A program made the translations under genes and the position numbers. This document shows positions 12,366-23,300 of a stretch of DNA of 64,000 nucleotides, one piece after another (positions within the stretch are counted from its first letter, which is position 1; each line of letters opens with the position of its first letter). The notes beneath the pieces are model-generated. The model had not been told where the DNA came from and searched no databases. It worked only from the letters and a program-made list of their open reading frames with translations. Source of the stretch: Nelumbo lutea. Lineage: Eukaryota > Streptophyta > Magnoliopsida > Proteales > Nelumbonaceae. The stretch spans positions 21,514,934-21,578,933 of the forward strand of contig JAKGHH010000003.1 of NCBI GenBank assembly GCA_022828595.1, given 5' to 3'.

Positions 12366-12715
12366 AAGGGTGTAAACGGATCGAATTCGAATCGGATCAG
12401 AAGGCAATATCCAAATCCGATTAAATATTCGAATATTCGATTCGAATTCGATTAATTAATTATTTTAGATAATTAATAAATATATAAAATAAATATTTTA
12501 TTGATATAAAGTATATAAATATATAAATCATTTATATAACTTAATTATTATATATAAATTATATAAAATATTTTATATATTATATATAAGAATTAAATAA
12601 TCGATCGAATTTATTTATTGAATCGAATCATGTTATATCCGAATTTGAATCCGATTAAGTATTTAGTAAACATAAGATATCCGAATTCGACTGATTAAAT
12701 ATTCAAATTATTGGA
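12366..12715. mobile_element. truncated AT-rich hAT-like MITE
   Basis: The left end TAAGGGTGTAAACGG is typical of the hAT-like MITEs in this window. The interior repeats TCGAATTCGAAT and TAT-rich motifs shared with the complete element at 30330-30727. A matching right end is not visible, so this copy looks truncated. Confidence 0.5.
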
Positions 12716-13387
12716 GGGAGAACCCTGTAGATAATATACGCTGTAGAACATATACAACCAAATCTTTTCCTTTTCCAAGAGAACCCATGTACCCATAAGT
12801 TTTTTTTTTTAAATGATGTTGTTCTTTTTATATGCTTTCTACCAGTCTCTTCCTTTCGAGAATGTAACTCCTTGAGGGATTACACCACAACCCAGAAACT
12901 GAGTTTTGTCAAATATGGGCAGTCTTTGGCATTGAACCTCTAAAATCAATATGTAACATTTGATATTTGGCTTCTACAAAATACAAGCAACCTTCTAAAA
13001 ACGTATTTTAAGGTATGATTATTTCAACTATAAATAGCCTCAAATAATATTTGTACGCTAATTTATATTGATTAACCTAAAATATTTGAGGTAGAAACAA
13101 CGATAACATCAAATACATCTATATTCCATTGAAAACTAATAGTTGGTACTCAGGGTGTTATGGAATATGTTTTTTTAACAAAATTAGTTGTGGCACGGCA
13201 AAGGTAAAATTGGTACATTTTGGGGAAATTTACAGGGGAGGTAGACAGAGTAGTGACACTTCATTAAAAAAAAAAAAAAAACGAGTAGCGACACTTGAGG
13301 GCCTCACCTTTCACTTGCAAACAATGAGGTACCCTATACTTTTAGAAATCAACATTCAGGTCCAAGTCAATTAACTTACGTTATGCT

Positions 13388-13707
13388 TGAGGGTGTCAAT
13401 GGACCGGTTTTGGGTTGGATCCATCTAGTCCAAAATATTTATTAGATTGGATTGAACAAATTTATATTGGATTAGGTTGGATTAAGCCACTATCTGGCCC
13501 ATTGATTTGTTTCAATGGACCTGGTTTAGGTTGAAACCAATCTAAATCAAAATGAATTTGAACAAATTGGACAGTCCATACATTGAATTGGACTGGTCTA
13601 AATTGGTCCAAAACATTCATTGGATTATATTGGACATGGTCCATTTATAATGGACTCACATTGGAGTGGATCGGATTGGACCAAATCTAGTCCAATTGAC
13701 ACCCCTA
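13388..13707. mobile_element. hAT-type MITE
   Basis: The ends TGAGGGTGTCAATGG and, reverse-complemented, TAGGGGTGTCAATTGG form terminal inverted repeats. The interior is built of TTGGATTGGA-like repeats. The flanking 8-mers GTTATGCT and ATTATGCT match at 7 of 8 positions. Confidence 0.8.
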
Positions 13708-13799
13708 ATTATGCTGAATGGTAATTTTACCAAAATGCCCATTAATGGTTTGCATAATTAAGAGAATAAAATTGTTAAATGACAAAAATGTATATCATT

Positions 13800-13968
13800 A
13801 AAGTTCCATTTGGAAAGAGTACAAATATAAATATGTACAGCACAAATATATACAAAATAATACAAAATACAAGGTTTTGCACTCTACAAATTTGTATTTA
13901 TAGCCTTCTCTACAAATTTGTATTTGTACTCCTTCCAAACTAAGCCTAATGTGCAAATCACTGTATTG
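13800..13968. mobile_element. short MITE with AATATAAATATGTACA-type ends (family copy)
   Basis: TTTGGAAAGAGTACAAATA at the left is mirrored by TATTTGTACTCCTTCCAAA at the right. Relatives are seen at 30105-30200, inside 52610-52735 and near 55765-55850. The family is a short foldback of about 100-170 bp. Confidence 0.65.
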
Positions 13969-15027
13969 CTTCAATGTCCTATTCATCCAAATTTGAGAAA
14001 TAAAATGGAAAATAAAGTGTTAAGAACCAGGGTTTTAAAGACTCAACAAAAATGTATATCATTAAGGTGCACATGACATTGTGTGCTCCTAATAAGGCTG
14101 ATAATTGATAGAATGCTATCGAATTGGACTTGAGTGTTGATTTTTTAAATTACAGGGCGCGTAAGCCTCAAAGCTTAAGAGTAAAATAATTAAAAATTGA
14201 TTTAAATCGGCAAAACAACATATAATATAAGAAATTAGAATCATATGGGTATAAATATTCATAAAATAAAAGCTTATAAGCAATAAGTTTCAGCATTTAA
14301 GTACTAAATAAAATATTAACTAATCAAGTAGCAATTATAAGCATTCTACATTTCCATGTTTCAAAAATGCAAAGTTCTCAAATAATTCAAATGGCTAATT
14401 TAGAAGCAAGGAAACATATGAAAAATAATCCATGTGATTGGATATTAGATTTATGGTCATTCAATAGTTTAGAATAAAGAAAAAACCTAGTTAGTTTGAT
14501 CTATGCAAAAAGATCAATAAAAATAAAATAAATCCATTAGACATGAAACGAGGAAAATAACAAACTTAGAATGTTAGATTTCAAATAACAAGAAAAAAAA
14601 TCTCACTTGATATATCCAAGAGAAACTAATAACTTATTTTTTCCCCACTTGTTTTTTCATTTGTACTCTTTTTTTTACCCATGTTTATTTAAGTGCTTCT
14701 TCCATATATTTCTTATATTTATTTTTGTTTATTATTTTAAAATTAATTTATTATTATCTAATAATTATTATGTTAATACTTTAATATTATTTTAATTATA
14801 TTATATTGAAATTTTATTTTTACTCAATTATTATGTTTATTATTTAATAAATAACACCATTGCTTTTTTATTAATATTTTATCATAGTTCTATTATTTTG
14901 CTAATAGGTTATTATTATTTTAATTATTATTGTATTATTACTTTCACAATGTTTTATTATTTAACTATTAATGTTTTATTATTAGTTAATGAGTTGTTTA
15001 TTAAAATTGTATTGCTATTATTATTAA

Positions 15028-16644
15028 GGAAATTTCCACTTTAGTACCCTGCACTATGGGGGTAGTGTCAAGTTAGTACCCGAACTTTCAAACGTGTCAC
15101 TACAATACCTAAACTTTCAAAAGGTGTCAAGCTGGTCCCTACCATTAACCAACCATCAGTTATCTGCTGAAAATGTCAAAACTACCATTCAAGAGAATAT
15201 ATTGTTCATTATCTTCTACCTTGAGATTGAACAGCTATTTTCAAAGAAAAAGAGAGAAAAAACATGAAATATGATAGAGGGAAACAATAACTAAAAGAAA
15301 ATAAATAACTAGGCAATAATGTGTTTTAGATCTTAAAGTAGAATATAGTGACTTCATTAGTCTAGAATTTCAAACACCTCAACCTGTTCAGTCTTAAGGT
15401 AGAAGACAATGAACAATGTCTTCTTTTGAAGGGTAGTTTTGATATTTTCAATAGATAAGTGACGATTGGTCAAGGTTTTTAAAAACAAATCGAAAACAGC
15501 ATAGGTCAGGGGACGGGTTTTCGGTTAAGCGTTCAACCATTCGGGTCAAATGGTTTGACTCGTGATGTCATAAATAAATTAAAATAAAAAATAGTGTAAA
15601 TAAAATTATCTAAATGCAAAAATAACAAAATATATAACAAATAGAAAAAAAGTACATAATTATCCTCTATGTTCTCCCTTCTTCTTCTTCACTACGATAA
15701 AGAGTAGAGCCAATGATCTCTATTCTAAAGATGGAGAAAGTTAAAAAAAAAACAATAAAATTAATAAAATAAAAGCAAGAGTATGAGAGGGAATGAGAAT
15801 GAGAACAAGAGTTAGGGAAAATAAATGGAGAGATGGAAAGGGGAGGAGGAGCAACGACACTGTTCTCGTTGCTCACGAAGCAGAGTAGATGTGCTCCTTC
15901 GAAAACAAAAGCAATAATTTTGAGAGAACTTATGTAAAATCGCCGACCGTCGCTGCTTTTGTTTCTCCTCGTTGCTAATGACAAGAAGATGGAAATCCAC
16001 CGCTGCAAAATCGTCAGCTGCAGTTGCTCTTGTTTCTTCTTACTGCTGATGATAAGAAGAAGGAAATCCGCCGCTGCTCCTTGTTGCTCACCACCGTAGA
16101 TGAAGCCCTTTTGAGGAAGGAAATCTAGACGACAGTCACTAGTCGTTGTGATTCACCTTTGATCGACGTCAGTTGCGGCTGCCATAGGTCGTCGGTCGCA
16201 CCAATGGAGTATGAGAAAGGAAGGCTGGAACTTGGAAGGGTTAGAAGTTAGAACGAAAATGAAATTTCATTCTAAGCCTAACTCGTAAGGGAGAATTTGG
16301 GATATGAATGATCTTTTTTTTAATCGGATGAAAATACATTTCGCCTACTCGTGTACCGCTACCTGGGTCGAACATTTAGCAGTTTGACCGCCTGAGTCAG
16401 CGATTTTTTGACTTTTTTAATGGTTTACAATATAACCAGACTCGGGGGCTGAACGATTACCGATTTTTTTGATCCGACCGTCCGGTCCGGTCTGGTTTTA
16501 AAAACCATGAGATTGGTTAATAGCAGGGATCAATTTGATACTTTTTGAAAGTTTAGGTACTGTAATGACACATATGAAAATTCGAATACTAACTTGACAC
16601 TACCCCCAAAGTTCAGGGTATTAAAGTAGGATTTTCTATTTTCC
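15028..16644. mobile_element. Mutator-like element with long terminal inverted repeats
   Basis: The left arm (15028-15170, GGAAATTTCCACTTTAGTAC..) and the right arm (16500-16644) are inverted copies of about 140 bp. Both carry GGGGGTAGTGTCAAGTTAGT and CCTAAACTTTCAAAA. Long inverted arms are typical of Mutator-like elements. No transposase frame is seen, so it is non-autonomous. A 9-bp target duplication could not be recognised in the TTA-rich flanks. A second element sits inside. Confidence 0.78.
15473..16510. mobile_element. element nested inside the Mutator-like element
   Basis: Its ends read AGGTTTTTAAAAAC and, inverted, TGGTTTTTAAAACCAG. The 9-mers GATTGGTCA (15464-15472) and GATTGGTTA (16511-16519) flank it and may be the target duplication. 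The interior has short minus-strand frames (15667-16008) with no recognisable protein. Sequence near 53850-54105 has a similar AAAACCTTG-type end. Confidence 0.5.
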
Positions 16645-16839
16645 TTTACTATTACTTTAATTAATATGTTATATTATCATTATAGTACTATTATTGTTAA
16701 TAGTATTATGTTATTATAATACTATCATTTTATTAATAATTTACAACATTTTTGTTAATAGTTTATTAACATTTTATGATTTTATTATTAATATATTATT
16801 ATTATCATCTTATATTCAACTAATAATATTTTATTTTTT

Positions 16840-17066
16840 ATTAATATTAGGATTTAGGGGGTTTTTGCATGACTTCTTTATTTTTTGACTCCAGAATAGG
16901 AACCCCATTCCGTAGGGGTGCCTGAAATGGCCATTCTCCCATACGGGGGTTGGGGGGATCCCATCTCCTAAGAATGAGAATCGGAATCTCGTTCCTGCCA
17001 AATAAATAGTTGGACCACTCCGATTTCGATTTTAGCACCTATTTCAAGAAACCAAACGGACCCTTA
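16840..17066. mobile_element. right-end fragment of a Tourist-like MITE
   Basis: It ends AACCAAACGGACCCTTA, like the right end of the Tourist-like element at 50921-51653. The interior also shares GGAATC/GAATGGG-type motifs. A left end is not seen. Confidence 0.45.
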
Positions 17067-17257
17067 AGATTGAAGATATGACTTTTGACTTTCAAGGTTG
17101 AAAATCGGTTTGGGTTGGGAGCTGGGACTAGGGTTGAGGTGTCCGGTTCGACGTAAGCAAATACGGTTGGGCTAAGGTTGGTCTTAACCCGATCCATTCC
17201 CCGCTGGAGGTGCATTCTCAGACCCAGCCTTTCACTTGCCACCCCAGGGTTTAAGTT

Positions 17258-17288
17258 CGAAAGATGTTTCCGTGAGTAACATCTTTCG
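17258..17288. promoter_or_regulatory. perfect 11-bp stem, 9-base loop inverted repeat at the FLX-like 5' region
   Basis: CGAAAGATGTT (17258-17268) is followed after TCCGTGAGT by AACATCTTTCG (17278-17288). It lies just upstream of, or inside, the presumed first noncoding exon of the FLX-like gene. A role as a palindromic site or as a 5'UTR hairpin is inference only. Confidence 0.6.
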
Positions 17289-17289
17289 C

Positions 17290-17346
17290 TCAATTTCAGT
17301 CTGTTTGCAGAGGCCGATATCTCTCTTCTGGTAATCGTCGTGACTC
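17290..17346 (+). promoter_or_regulatory. probable 5'UTR exon of the FLX-like gene
   Basis: A pyrimidine-rich stretch typical of plant 5'UTRs ends at the good donor ACTC|GTGAGTTT (17347). A matching acceptor, CATCCAG, occurs at 20366-20372, 20 bases before the start codon at 20393. A long 5'UTR intron would explain the roughly 3 kb gap. This is inferred without transcript evidence. Confidence 0.4.
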
Positions 17347-18376
17347 GTGAGTTTCTCTCTCTATCCATCTCGTTCTCTGTCAAGCGATTCCATGGTTCAG
17401 AAACGAAAAGCGCTTTTTTTTTTTTTTTAATCTTGTTAAGGGTTAGGGTTGTTTGGGCTTTTATTCCATTCGGATATTTTAGAAAAAAATTGTTTTGTAA
17501 GTCAGACTTCGATGTTTTTGCACTATCCTGCAGCTTTTGTTTGCAAATCGAATGAGAGGAACTTTCTTGATTATGAGCGTTTTTGCAGTTGCAGAATTTG
17601 TTTTGTGCCAATATATGTTTTTTGCTTCTCTTAGTTTGTTCCGATGGATTCGTTGAGCAGCCCCATTATGTACAAGTAATCACTTTTAGATTGTAACTTG
17701 GCGTTAGTTTTAGGATTAATTAGTTTGTTGGGTTTTCTGGTGAATGCATAATGAGTTTCCGTTGTTTGCATCGTGTTGGAGAAATGACTCCGTGAACTGG
17801 AAAACCAGCTTGGCTATTGAACCGTAGATTTCAAGGGAAGAGTCCTCTGGAATTTTGTAAACCAAGAGAAGCTGATTTACAAAACCACAGCGTGCAAAAA
17901 TCTGTCTCGTTCTGGAATCGTGTGGATGGGGGGATAGTATCTGCTTCGGGAGCCTGTCTTTAGACTTAATTAGGAAACCATCTTCTTAATGTTGGAAGCT
18001 TACTTAGATGAGGGTTATTGCTTTCTTGAATCAGTTACATAGGTGTTGAGTGTGGAATTGACTCTATTTCTTAATACATTTACCTGAACTCAATTTTAAT
18101 TAGTGCTTAATGTAAACATTGGACATGATTAATGATTTTTGCAGAAGATGTAATAGAGGGAACAAATAATTAGTAGGTAATTACCTTTTCTTCTGTTATC
18201 TTTATCCAAATAATAGGGGGAACAAATAGTGTTCCTTATCTTTGTTTTGTTTTTGCCTCCACATTTTTCGAGTGGTTCAGTTGATGGTGATGGGAGCCTA
18301 TGTTATTTGGGTAACTTTCTGTTTTAGTAATTTGGATTAAGGGCATATTTAGTAACACCACTTGGTGTTTACTTTA

Positions 18377-18707
18377 GGGCCTGTTCGTTTGCTTTGAAGT
18401 CTTACATCTAAAAGTGCAATAATTACATTAAGAGGTATATTGGTATTGGTGAACTTTTTTTTTTCCTCTGAACTCTGAATGCATAGAATGTTGTTCTGAA
18501 TTTTAAATTATTAAAATTATCAAACATCCATTTTGACCCCATATATGAGAATTTTTGTTTGTCTTTTTTGGGGTATCATTGGAAAACAAAAAGTTGTGTG
18601 CTTGCACTTTAAGAGGTAAGAGATAAGATGAAACAAACAACCATTTTTCTCTTAATGTTCAAAGATTCCTCTTAAGAGATAAGAGTTAAGAGGAAACAAA
18701 CAGGCCC
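18377..18707. mobile_element. Tourist-like (PIF/Harbinger) MITE, 331 bp
   Basis: The ends GGGCCTGTTCGTTTGC and, inverted, GGGCCTGTTTGTTTCC form terminal inverted repeats. The trinucleotide TTA flanks both sides (18374-18376 and 18708-18710), the usual target duplication of this superfamily. It sits in the presumed 5'UTR intron of the FLX-like gene. Confidence 0.82.
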
Positions 18708-19788
18708 TTAGTAAAAAAAATGTGAGTATTCTATCAATTTGTGTTACCAAAGCATGAGTTAGCTAGTTAAGGGCCATACCAACTACATCAACTAGCCAGT
18801 CAATATCCATGATGTGATTGCATGGGGCTGCTAACTATCGGCTAGGTTGACTAGATTGATTAATAACTATCTAACTACTTTAAGAGTATAGAGTTGCAAA
18901 TTGCCATAGACCCGGCTAAGTCTGTCCAGTCAATCTGGTCTAATAATTAACCGAGGAAATTATTATAATATTCAAGAATAATCCCTTGGAGGGAGAAATT
19001 ATATATATATGAAGGCCCATGCCCCAAAGGGGGGAGATCCAGAACCTGAATCCTCATCTTCCCCTCTCTCTCTCTCTCTGAATTTCTCATAGATTTTCCT
19101 CTGCTCTGTCTGAGTTTCTCTCAGATCACTGACGTTCAACAGTGAACTACAGGTGGCCTGATCCCTCACCAGAGGGTACATAGCACAGCCTCTCCATAGG
19201 CTGGCCATTTTCCATCTTCCCCAACCCCTTTTCCTCAGATCTTAGGAGTTCTGACCACCTCAACCTTCTCCACGCACCTTACATCTAGTCAACCAAAAAA
19301 TTGTGTTAAGCTTTATTTGTTTATTTATGTCTCTAGTTCTAAAATAATACTGTATATGCCTTCTAGTTTATTGTACGCATACTAGTTGTTTTATTCATTT
19401 GTGGTGGCACACTGGTCTAGTGATTAGTATATACAATGTAAATATGGAATAAAAATAAAAGAAGAGTGGTGGAAGATGAGTTCTTTTCAGCACTCTTTCA
19501 ATCAGATATGTACTGGTGTGGATTTCCACAAACAAGGGGGCAACACCAAATAGTCAAGGTTCCACTCTTTCCTTAAAAATTAAATGACTACCTCTATCAC
19601 AGCCTATCTAGCATTCTTTTTCCATGTTTGCAAAAGAACAATTATAAGCTACGTGTTCATTGCCATTTTTTGGTTGTTCTATATCACTTTTTATTGCATA
19701 TTTCTATATATTAACTTATATATGTGATTGCTTCAATATCTTAAGCTCAGAATGTTTCCTTTTGCTGTTTACTATTCATGACTAGGCA

Positions 19789-20002
19789 TGGGCGGAGCCA
19801 GAAATTTTTTTGTGAGGGGGGCCAAAACCTGAAGTGAAATGGGGGAGGGGGGAATAAGTATGGATGGGCCCATAGGGGGGGCAACCATTGGGGTGGAGAG
19901 TTTGGGGGGGGATTTACATGGAAAGCTCTATTTCCAAGTGAAGAATTCTGGACCATTGGGGGGGCCATGGCTCCCCTGGGTCCCCCATGGCTCTGCCCCT
20001 GT
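19789..20002. mobile_element. G-rich MITE with GGGCGGAGCC ends
   Basis: The left end TGGGCGGAGCCAG is mirrored by GGCTCTGCCCCTGT at the right. The 9-mer GACTAGGCA occurs immediately before (19780-19788) and after (20003-20011), a target-site duplication. The size and TSD suit a hAT- or Mutator-like MITE. It is distinctly G-rich in an AT-rich neighbourhood. Confidence 0.75.
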
Positions 20003-20392
20003 GACTAGGCACCAACTAGGGTTTAAGGAGGCTGGAGGTCAAAACATCTAGTCACTGCCTCACTACATTGACAAGATTACTATCAAATATCAATCTAGAT
20101 GACTATCTGCAATTCAGAAACTAAATTAAAAGAATCCATAGGGCCTGTAGAAGGAAACTTCTTCTAATCTCTATGTTAGAATTTTCTTAGTTTCTTACTC
20201 TTTAATTGGCATGATTTGGTTTTGATGTTTTTTGTATCATCTCATCTGTTCATCAAGTAATGATTTACTAACTAAAATGGGGTAGTTGATTGTAGTAATA
20301 GATATGTCCTGTTATTCATCCAGGCCATAGTAAAGAGTTATTCATCATACTCATTGTACTAATAACATCCAGGCCATAGTAGTCGATTTGAA

Positions 20393-23300
20393 ATGGGAAG
20401 CAAAGGTCGTATCCCACCTCCTCATCTGAGGAGATCTCTTCCTGGCCCTGGCATGATGCATCCTGATCCATTTGGTCCCGGCATCCGCCCTCCACCTGGT
20501 GGCTTTCCTCCTTTTGATATGATGCCCCCTCCAGAAATCATGGAACAGAAGCTTGCTGGACAGCATGTGGAGATGCAGAGACTTGCAACAGAGAACCAAA
20601 GGCTTGCAGCTACTCACGCAACTTTGAGGCAAGAACTTGCTGCAGCACAGCAGGAATTGCAGAGATTGCAGGCCCATATAAGCGTCATGAAGACAGATAA
20701 AGAACAGCAAATGAGCGGCCTCATGGATAAGATAGCCAAAATGGAAGTGGACCTGCAGGCTGCAGAACCTGTTAAAATGGAGTTGCAGCAGGCAAGAACT
20801 GAAGCCCAGACCTTAATTGCAGCAAGACAGGAGCTCATTTCAAAGGTGCAACAACTCACTCAGGATCTCCAGAGGACACACTCAGATGTTCAACAGGTTC
20901 CTTCTCTAATATCAGAACTTGACAGCCTCAGGCAGGAATATCAACACTGCAGGTATTGGTTATTTCATCATTTATCTGTTTCTTCTTCCTTGTTCTTAGT
21001 TTGGTTTTGAAGATGCAGATGGCTGCTTGCATGCTGATCTTGCAGGGCTACTTATGATTATGAAAAGAAACTATACAATGATCACCTTGAGTCGCTACAG
21101 GTGATGGAGAAAAACTATGTTTCCATGGCCAGGGAGGTAGAAAAACTTCGAGCAGAACTGGCTAACACCACTAACCTTGAGAGAAGAACTGGTAATTGTC
21201 CATCAAGTCTCATACCTACTTTGAATTTTCTGATTCTCACATCCTAACTTTCATGAATGTGGTATGTGCAGCCAATCAGAATGCAGGTGGGCCATATAGT
21301 GGCACACCATATAGTGGCATGTCTGGATACATGGAAAACGAGGCAACAGGAAACCATACTGTTGGACAAAATGCTTATGAGGATGGATATAGTGTTCCTC
21401 AGGTATCATGTCTTCCTTATACTGGATTTTGCTGATTTTGATCATATCAGTCTCAACTGTTTATGTCATATTGGGGGACTTGGGAGAAAGATACTCCCTC
21501 CCAACCACCTTCCTTTGTGCCATGTTGAAAAGATTTTTTAACTGACTTGGATAAAAATATCATGAATCACTGCTGAGATTGTTGATTTAAGGATTTTCTT
21601 GCAATATTAAATGGCTGTTATCTTTAAACTATTTATTTTGATGTCTAAGATTTTCAGCATCATAGAAGCTCCTTAAAGATATATATATTTATAATCTTCT
21701 ACTTGTGAAAATGGTAAAGTTTTGTCTGATCTAAGTTTATCAGTGTGCTTTCACTACATGCCAAAATGGGGGGGGGGGTACTTATTACATTATTCTGATG
21801 TCTAAAATTTTCAGCATCATAGAAGCTCCTCCTTAAAGATGGTTATAATCTTCTACTTGTGAAAATGGTATAGTTAAGTTTGGTGACATCTAAGTTTGTC
21901 TGTGTGTTTGCACTACATGTCAAAATGGGGGTACTTGTTACATCTTTTGTGATAAGTGAAGAAACTAAACTAAATTCTGTAAAGCATTATCCCATCTATT
22001 TAGGGTCAATTAAACAAATCATTCTTTTTTCCCTTTCTGCATTATCAAGGGCTATGCCCTTTGCAAAATATTATCCCATCTCCAAGCTCTGTGTTTAAAA
22101 CTCCAATAAAATCTTAAATAGTGCTGGTCTTTGGAATAAAGTAAAGTTTTAATAACAACAACTACTCAATAATCTCTTCCCTTTCTTTAGGGTTGTGGAG
22201 TGCCTGTCCATAGCTCTAATTGGTCCTTTCATTATGTGTTTTGCTTTTTAATATACAACGCAATGCTGTTGCCCTTTTTTCTAAAAAAGAATAAGAAAGA
22301 AGGTGAAGTTTTAATGAGCTTGTATTTACGGCTGGAGTACCTAATATTCTGGAAATATAACCGTATTGTAATTTGAACGGAAGGCTGAATTGAATCAAAT
22401 CATGCTTCATATCATAAGCCATAAGATTATTTTTTGTTATTTTAAAACTTCTGTCAAACAATTAAAAACATATATACATTTTTGATAGATAATGATAATG
22501 AAAATTTTATTAAATAAAGAACTAAGTATTCATCATACAATTCCCCACAAAGAGGCGCGAGGTCTGCCAGCCCATTTGCCGATCTTCTTTCCCATTGAAC
22601 TGTGACTGAAATATTTGAAGCCAGCCACTTAAATCTTCTCAAAGCCCCCCCGTACGGCTAGGCTGCTGTCTCTGGTTCTTTTAGCCATCTAATAACCAAT
22701 TTGGAATCACCTTCAATCATTAAATGCTCCACTGCCAACTCTCTTGCATATTCTGCTCCTTGTAACACAGCTTGGAGTTCTGCATATACAGAGTCTCCCC
22801 ACCCTATAGGACCAGAAACTAGAGCTACAATCTGGCCCTCATCATTTCTGAAGACTTCCCCTATTCCAAATGGCCCTGGGTTGCACAAACTACTGCCATC
22901 AAAATTTAGTTTAATGACACCTGCATTAGGAGGCTTCCAATCCACCACCGGCTTGCTTCTGATTGCAGAACTTTTAGCTAGTTGTTCCCATTTTCTCCTT
23001 ATGTCATCGAAAGTGTAGGTGGAAAACAGATCCACGGATTTTACCCAACTTATGGCCCTACACAGGATACTTTCTCACACACATGTTTGATCCCTCTCCT
23101 TGTGATTAAAGATTCTAGCATTTCGTTCCTCCCACACAGTCCACACCAAAGTAGCTCTAACACACCTCCACAAAACTCTTCCTCTTCTCTTTGGCCACCT
23201 GAAAGTTGTAGGATTAAAAAGATTGCAAATCTGCACTGATTCTGTCCACCTGCACCCGAAAAGATCAAAAAGCTTTTCCCAGAGGCCTACGTCAAAAGGG

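Larger units (their letters stand above)
10886..17200. other. intergenic region between tryptophan synthase and FLX-like genes
   Basis: No gene can be supported in these 6.3 kb. There is a GTT microsatellite near 11083-11101 in the 3' flank of the tryptophan synthase gene. Several MITEs are listed separately. The stretches 14600-15020 and 16650-16840 are very AT-rich low-complexity DNA. 11100-12000 shows nothing recognisable. Confidence 0.7.

Noticed and set aside
15667..16008. 113-codon minus-strand frame inside the nested transposon
   Set aside because: Low complexity, no domain, lies in a non-autonomous element.
17039..17611. 190-codon minus-strand frame
   Set aside because: It is antisense to the presumed 5' region of the FLX-like gene, includes Lys runs from a T-tract and MITE sequence at its end, and has no family resemblance.
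19403..19440. tRNA-like stretch CACACTGGTCTAGTGATTAG
   Set aside because: It resembles a tRNA A-box, but no B-box or cloverleaf follows at the right distance; chance or a SINE scrap.
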